From the NCBI GenBank assembly GCA_024867545.1, contig JANFNE010000018.1, positions 806,001-870,000 of the forward strand: 64,000 nucleotides of DNA, written 5' to 3'. Origin of the DNA: Phytopythium helicoides (taxonomy: Eukaryota; Oomycota; Peronosporomycetes; Pythiales; Pythiaceae). Under the pieces are notes generated by a model that worked only from the letters and a program-made list of their open reading frames with translations, was not told the DNA's origin and made no database searches. Position 1 is the stretch's first letter, and the number at the start of each line of letters is the position of its first letter. Below, piece after piece: positions 56,021-64,000 of this stretch. The position numbers and the translations under genes are program-made.

Positions 56021-57385
56021 GGTGACTGTAAGTTGGTCTCTGCTGGCTTGCTTTCCGTCTAGACACGGGCGAGTAGAGGGCCAACGAGCTCGACCGACGG
56101 CCTCTGCAACGGCGGGAAAATCGGCGACTGGCAGTCGGCTTAGCTGTTCCGGAAGACGGCAGCGAGAAGACCGTCAAGAGGTGGGAGGGCGAAAGGGAGC
56201 AGCTAGAGGGAACCGAAGGCGGGAAGCCTATCCGACATGCCTAACGATGACCTGGTCACGGAGATGGTATCCCACTCCTTGCGCACGATGGCACTGTGCG
56301 TGAGAGGAGAGTACACGCTATCGTTGTGCTTCGTCGTGCGAAGTGAATGCATTTGCATTGGGGCACAGTGAAACGCAGCTCTGCTTCCCGCTGGCCGTCT
56401 CCGCCGCTGAAGCCCGTGACGCACGCTCACGTGGACCGCCACCACACGCTCAGAGCACTTCCATCTCAGCATCCGCGGTGTCAAACGGTTCCCGCAGTCC
56501 AGAGCTCAACCCGACTCCGACTGGGCAGCGACTGCTCCAAGTCGAGAGCGACACCACTGAGCGGTAGCTGCAAGTCTCCGCCCAGTTCCATGTAGTGGCT
56601 GCTTCCCACCAGTGTCCTGCATGCACAGTAGGTCGCGAGCAGCTCCATCATGTCGTGCCTTGCGCGTTCTGACTCTCGCGAGCAGTCAGAATGTATATGA
56701 GCGTTTGTATGGATCAAACCGGATCAGGTTGAAGTCCCCAGCCGCGCCACGTCACACGTCGTCAGCATCCAATCCGCGCCTCTGATTGGCTAATGGAATT
56801 GGCACACTATTCAATACCGGTATTGTCGGTAGCATGCCAATCACAAGCCGCTTCAACTCAATGCTCGTCCACGATGGCAGCTTTGGACGAGTCCTGGGCG
56901 TTTGATCACGAGAGTGAACTCACCGATCAGATGCGAGCGCAGCCGTCCCACAACGCAGACGAATGGCTCCACTCGATGGTCGAGGAGTGTGGCTCTTCGT
57001 CTACAGTGTGGCGTGCACAACGCTCTCAATGCTCTCGAGGTGCACGAGGCAACTTGGGAGACTTCAAGACCGATAGCTGCTACATCACTCAGTTGCTGGT
57101 CCTACTGCACGCAGGGAGATACGACAAGAGAGCATGGCTTGCATCTCTGGTCGTCTAGCCTACGGTACGATCTTCAATGCAGGCTCCCTCTATCCGTAAG
57201 CCACTCACTCCAACAGAGTGCCAGAGCGACTGGAACTGAACGAAGCTCGACATACGAGAAAGATCGGTGTAGCTACTGTAACGCGTGGGTCATGTTGCTG
57301 TTACTGTGGTTTAACATTGAGAATATACTAGCTTGCGAATGAAGACCGAGTTCGCTCGCTCGGTAAGGAGGGGCTGGGTGGTCGT
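56021..57385. other. Intergenic region between AMT1 and AMT2
   Basis: About 1.36 kb. It contains a perfect 14-bp palindrome (CAATACCGGTATTG, 56812-56825) near CCAAT-type motifs and a broken plus-strand coding-like fragment at about 56874-57158, listed separately. The rest holds the AMT1 promoter and AMT2 3' UTR. Confidence 0.4.
56874..57158 (+). pseudogene. Possible Josephin-like gene fragment, frames broken
   Basis: MAALDESWAFDHESELTDQM opens one frame; a second frame then reads LRLQCGVHNALNALEVHE, and a third reads FKTDSCYITQLLVLL. The QCGVHNALNAL block resembles the catalytic-Cys region of Josephin-type deubiquitinases. Two frame changes in less than 150 bp and a length of under 100 codons suggest a degenerate fragment, or a short gene with sequence errors. 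Weakly supported. Confidence 0.22.
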
Positions 57386-58921
57386 TTACACGTTCATAAT
57401 GGGCTCCTTGGCGCTCGTGCTCTCCGACACCGAGGGGGTCATCATGGCCGCGAAATCGCCAGCAGGAGGGTTGGCAGGCGCGAGGCCAGCGGCCTGACCG
57501 CCGTGCGCGCTGTAGTCGTAAGCGACGCCGCCATGGTACGAAATGTCGATGCCGTTCACCTCCTTGTCCTCCGACACGCGGAGGCCGACCGTGTACTTGA
57601 GCACAAGCAGGATAATCGTGGTCACCACGAACGAGTAGCCGCCAGCAACGCACTGCGACACGAACTGATGCAGCAGCTGCTCCGGGTTGCCGTAGAAGGC
57701 ACCGCCCGTGATGTTGGGGTTCACCTCCGAGGTGGCAAACAGACCGGTGAGCAGACCGCCGACGAAACCAGCGCAGCCGTGGATGCCAAAGGCGTCCAGG
57801 GTGTCGTCGTAGCGAAGGTGGTTCTTGATGTGCACGGCACCGAAGCCGACGGCGGCACCAACGACGCCAAAGATGATCGAGTGCCACGGCAGCACGTAAC
57901 CACAACCGGGGGTGATGGCAACGAGGCCTGCGACGGCTCCACTAGCAGCTCCACACGGGTCGAACTTCTTGTAAAAGGCGAACTCGAGCGCCGTCCAGGT
58001 CAGGAAACCAGCCGACGGAGCAAGGTGCGTGTTGATGGCAGCCGTAGCGGCAATTCCGTCGGCAGCACCCTCCGAACCAGCGTTGAAGCCGAACCAGCCG
58101 AACCAGAGCAGGGTCGTGCCGATCATGACAAGCGGCACGTTGTGCGGCTTGACGGGCTCACCGTGGTTGTAACGCTTGCCCACGACAATAGCGGCGGCGA
58201 GGGCACCGAATCCACTGGAGACGTGGATGACTGTGCCACCGGCGAAGTCAAGGCTGCCCATCTTGCCCTCCCAGCCAAGAGCGGTGAGAGCCCACGAGTC
58301 ATCGAGCTTCAGAGCCCACATCCAGCGCGCTAGCGGGTCGTACACAATCGAGGTCCACAGAAGGATGAACAGCACGTACGTGCCGAACTTCATGCGGCCA
58401 ACAATGCCACCGCTGAGAAGGGCCGGCGTGATCATGGCGAACTGGGTCTGGAAGAAGGCGAACAGAATGTGCGGGATGTTGCCGCCGTACGTGCCGCTCG
58501 TGTACTCGCCGACGCCGCTGTAGCCCGCCCAGGCGAAGACGCCGTCCGAGCTGAAGGCGGCCGAGTAGCCGAAGATCCAAAACTGCACCGACACGAGCGC
58601 CATGCTCATAAATGACATCATCATCGTGTTCGACGCCATGTCTTCACCAGCAAGCCCAGCGTAGAAGAAGGCGACACCAGGCGTCATGATCATGACGAGC
58701 GCACTTGCTGCGAGCATCCACGCCGTGTTGCCGCCGTCGACGGTGCCATCGTAGACGTGCGTGGCCTTCTCTCCCTGGCTCGTGTAGTTGACGCACTCGT
58801 TGGTGTCCGAGTCAAGGTACTGCGAGACGTCGCACGTGACGGTCGTGTCCTGCGCGACGACGAGCGCGGCGCCCGCCACGGCGGCCAGCAGCGCCAGGCG
58901 CGTCCACTTGGAGAAGCCCAT
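57386..58921 (-). CDS. Ammonium transporter, copy 2 (AMT2)
   Basis: Intact 511-residue copy. It has a signal-peptide-like start MGFSKWTRLALLAAVAGAAL, then VTCDVSQYLDSDTNECVNYT and eleven predicted helices. DFAGGTVIHVSSG and FGIHGCAGF supply the twin pore histidines. The tail contains FAAMMTPSVSESTSAKEPIMNV-like residues ending EPIMNV. An in-frame ATG at 59053 was rejected: the 44 extra residues are not shared with copies 1 and 3 and precede the signal peptide. Blocks of near-identical DNA shared with AMT1 among more diverged stretches suggest gene conversion. Confidence 0.97.
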   Translation of the reverse strand: MGFSKWTRLALLAAVAGAALVVAQDTTVTCDVSQYLDSDTNECVNYTSQGEKATHVYDGTVDGGNTAWMLAASALVMIMTPGVAFFYAGLAGEDMASNTMMMSFMSMALVSVQFWIFGYSAAFSSDGVFAWAGYSGVGEYTSGTYGGNIPHILFAFFQTQFAMITPALLSGGIVGRMKFGTYVLFILLWTSIVYDPLARWMWALKLDDSWALTALGWEGKMGSLDFAGGTVIHVSSGFGALAAAIVVGKRYNHGEPVKPHNVPLVMIGTTLLWFGWFGFNAGSEGAADGIAATAAINTHLAPSAGFLTWTALEFAFYKKFDPCGAASGAVAGLVAITPGCGYVLPWHSIIFGVVGAAVGFGAVHIKNHLRYDDTLDAFGIHGCAGFVGGLLTGLFATSEVNPNITGGAFYGNPEQLLHQFVSQCVAGGYSFVVTTIILLVLKYTVGLRVSEDKEVNGIDISYHGGVAYDYSAHGGQAAGLAPANPPAGDFAAMMTPSVSESTSAKEPIMNV

Positions 58922-58976
58922 GAGTGAGGAGACTGGGAGGTCGGGCGAGTGGCTTGCGGGCTGGAGCGCGAATTCC

Positions 58977-58992
58977 GAAGTGAGCAATGAGC
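58977..58992 (-). promoter_or_regulatory. Candidate oomycete initiator upstream of AMT2
   Basis: On the minus strand, GCTCATTGCTCACTTC lies 56-71 nt before the AMT2 start and closely follows the oomycete initiator consensus (GCTCATTYYNCAWTTT). Best match seen in the window. Confidence 0.5.
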
Positions 58993-59854
58993 ATGGGCCA
59001 ATGCGCGGCGGCGAGTGTGGAGAAAGAGAGGGATCGGCGATGCGCATGTACATTGAGACCGAGTGCCACTGTGGAAGGAGATGAACCTTTTGGCCCCGCG
59101 AGCAGCTACAGGGCTCTATGGTTGCGTGATCGCGACCTGCGGGAATGGATATTTGGCTATAGCGATGCGGGAGATTGAAGGGTGATGACTTGGGTATAAC
59201 CTGCTATATAATATAACCTGCCGAAAGGTAGATGAGACGTAAGTTCTGGCGAAACGGTTCCTTTGCCTCGACGCCTTGCCGCCCAACAGCGCTTCGAGAC
59301 TGAGTAGTTCATAGGTCGCGCGCTCCATGGAGCGTCGAGCGAGCGAGCGATGACTCGTCCTGAGCTCGGCCGCAAGTCCAGCGCGCTGCGATAACGGAGA
59401 AAAACCGCATTGCATTACTGTACGTGCGCAATGTTTGGGTGACCGGTGTTACTGACGTCAACTTTTGTCGCTCAACTGCCACGTCGCCCGACGTGGCAGT
59501 CTGTACCTTGATTGCATTGGCTAATCAGAGACATAGTGGACCCAAGTGAGAGTGGGACAAAGAACCGCCTCTCCTTCCATTGTTTGGCGGTGCAATTCTC
59601 ATCAACATGATGGCGGAAAAAAATGGATCGTGCCAAATGGACTGCATGAGGTGAGGTGTTCGTCTGCTACATGGCACCGCCAGCTTCTTGCATTGTATTG
59701 GCTCTGCGACGCCATGAGATGGCATCGCTGTGAAGAAATTGCACGCTTTCATCAGTCAAAAGGATACGATAACATTGTTTTTTTTTTTTTATGCTTTGGT
59801 GAGTGCGCGTTGGCACGAGAGATACATGGCGCGGTGGCGCCGAGGCCGCGAAAC
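58993..59854. other. Intergenic region between AMT2 and AMT3
   Basis: No supported gene. Contains a small inverted repeat near CCACGTCG/CGACGTGG (about 59480-59500) and a run of 13 T (59778-59790) close to the AMT3 stop. Confidence 0.35.
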
Positions 59855-61391
59855 TTACACGTTCATAATGGGCTCCTTGGGCTCGGCCTGGCGCAGAGGC
59901 GTCATCATGGACGAGAAATCACCCTCGGGAGGGTTTGCCGCCTTAAAGTTGGGCGAAGACGGACCATGCGCGCTGTGCTCGTACGCCACGCCGCCGTGGT
60001 AGGAAATGTCCATGCCGTTGATCTCCTTCTCCTCCGACACGCGGAGGCCGACCGTGTACTTGAGCGCGAGCAGAATGATGGACGTCACGACCATCGAGTA
60101 GCCTGCGGCCACGCACTGTGACACGAACTGGTGCAGAAGTTGCTCCGGGTGGCCGTAGAACGCGCCGCCCTTGATCGCAGGGTTGATATCCGACGTTGCG
60201 AACAGACCCGTGAGCAGACCACCCATGAAGCCGCCGCAGCCGTGAATGCCGAACGAGTCGAGCGTGTCGTCGTAGCGAAGGTAGTTCTTGAGGTGCACGG
60301 CGCCGAAGCCCGTGGCGGCGCCAACAACGCCAAAGATCACAGCCGCCCAAGGGTAAACGTATGCACAACCGGGCGTGATGGCGACAAGGCCTGACACGGC
60401 GCCACTCACGGCACCGCATGGGTCAAACTTGCGGTAGAGCGCAAACTCGAGGCCAACCCAGGTGAGGAAGCCCGACGAAGCAGCGAGGTGCGTGTTGATG
60501 GCAGCGACAGCCGCAATACCGTCGGCGCCACCCTCGGAACCGGCGTTGAAGCCAAACCAGCCGAACCATAGCAGCGTGCCACCGATCATGACAAGCGGCA
60601 CGTTGTGGGGCTTGACGGGGTCGCCGTGGTTGTAGCGCCTGCCGACAATGATGGCAGCGACGAGGGCGCCAAAGCCGCTGGAGACGTGGATAACGGTTCC
60701 ACCGGCAAAGTCGAGTGCTCCCATCTTGCCCTCCCAGCCCATGGCCGTGATGGCCCATGAGTCATCCAGCTTGAGCGACCACATCCAGTGGGCGAGCGGG
60801 TCGTACACCAACGAAGTCCAGAGCAGGATGAAGAGCACGTAGGTGCCAAACTTCATGCGGCCGACGATACCGCCACTCAGCAACGCCGGCGTGATCATAG
60901 CGAACTGGGTCTGGAAGAAGGCGAAGAGCGTGTGGGGGATGGCAAGGCCGTAGGTACCGCTGGGGTTCTCGCCGACTTCGTTGTAGCCAGCCCACCCGAA
61001 AACGCCGTTCGAGCTGAAGGCGGCCGAGTAGCCGAACGCCCAGAACTGGATCGACACGAGCGCCATGCTCATGAACGACATCATCATCGTGTTCGACGCC
61101 ATGTCCTCACCGGCCAGACCAGCGTAGAAGAAGGCGACGCCAGGCGTCATAATCATGACGAGCGCACTCGCAGCCGAGCATCCACGCCGTATTACCCGCA
61201 TCGACGGTGGTGCTCAGGTCGGCCGTGGCCTTGGCGCCGCGGCTGGCAAAGTCGACGCACTCGTTGGTGTCGGCGTCGAGGTACTGCGAGACATCGCACG
61301 TGACCGTCGTGTCCTGCGCCGAGACGAGCGAGAGCGCCGCAACGGCGACAGCTGCGAGGGCTAGTCGACCAGCGAGCGATCGCGGGACCAT
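59855..61391 (-). CDS. Ammonium transporter, copy 3 (AMT3), one frame break
   Basis: Third tandem AMT/MEP/Rh transporter, the most diverged of the trio. The start MVPRSLAGRLALAAVAVAAL is a signal-peptide-like segment, followed by VTCDVSQYLDADTNECVDFA. Pore blocks DFAGGTVIHVSSG and FGIHGCGGF keep both histidines. The tail ends EPKEPIMNV. One extra base in a CC pair at about 61174 breaks the frame at AWML/AASALVMIM, a position intact in the other copies; corrected length is 511 residues. A different exported loop (ASRGAKATADLSTTVDAG) suggests some specialisation outside the pore. Confidence 0.95.
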
Positions 61392-61446
61392 CCTGGAATC
61401 CCACAATCCAATCCTTCGATGCCTGGTGGGGTGGCGGCCGCCGAGC

Positions 61447-61462
61447 GAATGAAAAAGTGAGC
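61447..61462 (-). promoter_or_regulatory. Candidate oomycete initiator upstream of AMT3
   Basis: On the minus strand, GCTCACTTTTTCATTC lies 56-71 nt before the AMT3 start, the same distance as the AMT2 candidate, with one mismatch and one extra T against the consensus. Confidence 0.4.
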
Positions 61463-62229
61463 GACGCCGAGAAAGTCGCCGCTGGGACTGGGATGGAGTG
61501 TCGCCAATGGACAATCAGTCGAAGGCAGCCAAGGAACCAGGCAAACCAGGCAGAGGCTCCGTGCGAGAAGGAAAGATAGAGCAGGTGGTGGGTCTTGCTC
61601 CATATGTGGCGGTGCTTGGTCCGCGTGCACTGATAGCAACGTCCTTGCAGGGTTTTTGCTGATCTTTTCAGCGGCGGCGCGATTTTCAGGCCAGAAAGGG
61701 AAGAAAGGTTGGTATACACATCTCAAGTCAAAAAGTATCTGAAATGCGAGGGATGGGGAGATTATTCCGCAGCAGGCGTTAATCGCAGCAGGGGTGGCTT
61801 CGGCACTGCAGCGCTCCTCCTCGCGTTAAATGATCCTTCACTCCATACGTACGTAGGTACGAGTCGAGCCTGTATGGATAGATGGGGGGAACGAATGCTC
61901 AAACGCAGATACGGCACGGCGTGCGTGGCGGGAGGAGCTGCGTTGGATCAGCGACTAACAACAAGAGGCTTTTTGCTTGGCTCGGGACGATTCTTCCCCT
62001 TCCAAGCCAATACGTTCGATTCCCTCTCGAATATAATTTTCCGCTGGCGGAGGGGGGATCGCCCATCCTCTTTCGTGACGCACATCGAACAACCAATCAG
62101 CGAGCAGGAATCATGAAAGGACGCGACGTGTCAAGGTGGTGTCAGAAAAGACGGCTTCAAAAAGATACAGTATCTACAGTACGAAAACGCTTGCCGTGTT
62201 TGACCAAACGCGCCACATTGAACTTTGGG
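61463..62229. other. Intergenic region left of the inverted repeat
   Basis: Short overlapping open frames only; nothing recognised. Upstream sequence of AMT3 lies at the left end. Confidence 0.35.
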
Positions 62230-62610
62230 TCACACGAAGGAGCCAAAAAAGCACCGGAGACCCCGGTCATCTCTTTCTTCATGGCGATGGAGGTGGAGCA
62301 GCTCGGAAAAGCTGTGCTGCACCTGCAACTGCGGCTGCTGCTGCTGCTGCTGCTTGGATTCAAGCGTTGCGCAACCAGCCGCCGACCCGCCATACATCCT
62401 GCGTCTGACGAGTGGGTCCTTCCCTCCCATCCGCAAAGAACCGTTTTCGATGGACGTGTATCCAACATCCAACACGAGGTGAGGCACCTTGTGGCCGATC
62501 ACACCCGGTCGGCTCATGACGACGCGAGCCAACGAACGCGAATCTCGAGGCTGCTGGCTCCGGACTCCGAGGCGCCGCCGTCGTTGCCACTCGCACGATT
62601 TCAGGAGCAC
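62230..62610 (-). CDS. Hypothetical protein in left arm of inverted repeat
   Basis: A 126-codon minus-strand frame includes MSRPGVIGHKVPHLVLDVGY, TSIENGSLRMGGKDPLVRRR and MYGGSAAGCATLES, a run of six Gln, and QHSFSELLHLHRHEERDDRG. Nearly the same sequence is encoded on the plus strand in the right arm, which argues the frame is real or at least ancestral. A further upstream frame (RNEEHMSAPEI) is also conserved between arms and could be a first exon. No known domain. Confidence 0.35.
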   Translation of the reverse strand: MLLKSCEWQRRRRLGVRSQQPRDSRSLARVVMSRPGVIGHKVPHLVLDVGYTSIENGSLRMGGKDPLVRRRMYGGSAAGCATLESKQQQQQQPQLQVQHSFSELLHLHRHEERDDRGLRCFFGSFV

Positions 62611-62955
62611 TCATGTGCTCCTCATTCCGCAGTCGCAGTCGCAGGGCGGCGCTCGGCGTCAAATGGGACTCGCCATGCGGTCGTTCAATCGCGGAGGAGG
62701 GGTCCTGTCTCTGATGGCGCCAATCCAGCATGAGAAGTCAGCGCGCGGGTGTACACTTGCAATACGCGTTATAGTGGTCTCTGCTGCTGCTACTGCTGCT
62801 GGATGATGGCATGCACTTGGTGCATGGTGTACGGTTCGTGTCGGTGCTACTGTGCGGTGTCGGAGGGAGGCGAGTGAGTAAGCGGAGCTTTCGCACTGCG
62901 AGGCGTCGAGCCGGCGCGCAAGTGAAGGTTGAAGTGAAGCCGGGCGTCCTGATAT
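62254..62955 (+). repeat. Large inverted repeat, left arm
   Basis: About 700 bp that reappears reverse-complemented at the right end of the window, with scattered substitutions and small indels (estimated about 90 per cent identity by eye). The outer end reaches ACCGGAGACCCCGGTC, which matches the last bases of the window, so the right arm continues beyond it. Confidence 0.92.
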
Positions 62956-63304
62956 GCCGGAAAAATGTGTGCGATCGAACGAAGTTTACCATTTATATGC
63001 ACACATTAAATTGAAATATCTCGGCGCTTCAGTCGCCGCTGTTGACTGAGCGCTCCGTCGTCCATGGTGAGCTCTCATTCAGCGTGACGAAAGCCAACAT
63101 GCCTCCCCGTCATTTGCAGACTCGTGTTGGCCCACATCTCAATTTCCGAGCTCCCCCGGTATCTGACTCAGCCCTTCTGGTGGATCCATATCTTCTCCAC
63201 ACCACCACCACAGGCATCCTCGTCAGAACCACCCACATCTACTTTGATACCCCCGACAGCGCCAACCACAAGGCAACAACCATCTGTCCCTGGTCATCGT
63301 CAAT
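62956..63304. other. Spacer of the inverted repeat
   Basis: About 350 bp of unique sequence between the arms. A plus-strand frame from 63042 crosses it (MPPRHLQTRVGPHLNFRA) but is not conserved elsewhere here. If the arms carry divergent genes this spacer would be their shared promoter. Confidence 0.4.
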
Positions 63305-64000
63305 GTGTCCGGACGCCCGGCTTCACTTCAACCTTCACTTGCGCGCCGGCTCGACGCCTCGCAGCGCGAACGCCCCGCTTACTCACTCGCCTCTCTCCGA
63401 CAGCGCACAGTAGCACCGACACGAACCGTACACCGTGCATCTAGTGCATGCCATCATCCAGCTGCAGTAGCAGCAGCAGCGACCACTATAACGCGTATTG
63501 CAAGTGTATACGCGCGCTGACTTCTCATGCTGGCTTTGGCGGGTCCTGCCATCAGAGACAGGACCCCTCCTCCGCGATTGAACGACCGCCTGGCGAGTCC
63601 CATTTGACGCCGAGCGCTGCCCTGCGACTGCGACTGCGGAACGAGGAGCACATGAGTGCTCCTGAAATCGCGGGCGGCGCCTCGGAGTCCAGCGCCAGCA
63701 GCCTCGAGATTCGCGTTCGTTGGCTCGCGTCCTCATGAGCCGACCGGGCGTGACCGGCCACAAGGTGCCTCACCTCGTGTTGGATGTTGGATACACGTCC
63801 ATCGAAAACGGTTCTTTGCGGATGGGAGGGAAGGACCCACTCGTCAGACGCAGGATGTATGGCGGGTCGGCGGCTGGTTGCGCAACGCTTGAATCCCAAG
63901 CAGCAGCAACAGCAGCAGCCGCAGTTGCAGGTGCAGCACAGCTTTTCCGAGCTGCTCCACCTCCATCGCCATGAAGAAAGAGATGACCGGGGTCTCCGGT
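63305..64000 (-). repeat. Large inverted repeat, right arm (continues past the window)
   Basis: Reverse complement of the left arm, alignable from GGACGCCCGGCTTCAC to the last base. It differs by small indels, including CCC at 63895-63897 where the left arm has CC. Confidence 0.92.
63735..64000 (+). CDS. Hypothetical protein in right arm of inverted repeat (partial, one frame break)
   Basis: Counterpart of the left-arm frame: MSRPGVTGHKVPHLVLDVGY through MYGGSAAGCATLES. One extra C (63895-63897) then shifts it out of the Gln-rich frame that is intact on the left. Downstream, QQPQLQVQHSFSELLH can still be read in another frame. The end is outside the window. Unknown family. Confidence 0.3.

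Noticed and set aside
57503..58333. Plus-strand frame of 276 codons within AMT2
   Set aside because: Antisense shadow of an intact ammonium transporter.
58922..59053. Longer start for AMT2
   Set aside because: It would place 44 residues before the signal peptide, overlap the initiator-like element and is not shared by AMT1 or AMT3.

Overview
The window looks like nuclear DNA of an oomycete (Phytophthora/Pythium-type stramenopile). Genes are compact, introns are few and mostly 50-90 bp with GTGAGT/GTGCGT/GTACGT donors, and coding DNA is GC-rich. One-repeat MYB regulators carry a THAQKYRQ motif instead of the plant SHAQKYF. Oomycete-initiator-like elements sit 45-75 nt upstream of several starts. 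The species cannot be fixed from the sequence alone.

Layout, left half: a chorein/VPS13-like giant gene open to the left edge (1-6091, minus) is divergent from a SEC20-like SNARE (6396-7303). Then come a 4-hydroxyphenylpyruvate dioxygenase gene (HPPD copy 1, minus), MYB-1 (minus), a multispanning membrane protein (12.5-14.75 kb), MYB-2 (16.7 kb), a diacylglycerol-lipase-like gene (17.8-20.4 kb, minus), a Rab21 GTPase (20.6 kb), a vezatin-like membrane protein (21.8-24.0 kb, minus) and HPPD copy 2 (24.3-25.6 kb, plus). HPPD1 and HPPD2 form an inverted duplicate pair.

Centre: a 190-bp satellite of about 53 copies fills 27.98-38.07 kb. It is bracketed by two direct copies (25.66-26.86 and 39.30-40.48 kb) of a 1.2-kb segment, each carrying a nearly identical MYB gene (MYB-3, MYB-4).

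Right half: homoserine dehydrogenase with a C-terminal ACT domain, ALKBH6-like dioxygenase, an unidentified multi-exon gene, an FKBP12-type isomerase, a small four-helix membrane protein, an unidentified 48.0-48.5 kb ORF, a long helical protein (48.9-52.1 kb), two tandem GxxExxY-type PD-(D/E)XK proteins, and three tandem ammonium transporters (54.5-61.4 kb). The right edge is one side of a large inverted repeat (arms 62.25-62.96 and 63.30-64.00+).

Functional themes are amino-acid and nitrogen handling (HPPD x2, homoserine dehydrogenase, ammonium transporters x3), membrane traffic and lipid biology (VPS13, SEC20, Rab21, DAG lipase, vezatin) and transcriptional control (four MYB genes). There is no operon-like linkage; the grouping is mostly local duplication.

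Caution for users: at least ten single-base frame breaks interrupt otherwise conserved genes, and nearly all are one extra base. Similar single-base noise is visible in parts of the satellite. I read most of these as consensus sequence errors, so the affected genes are annotated as CDS with the break described.
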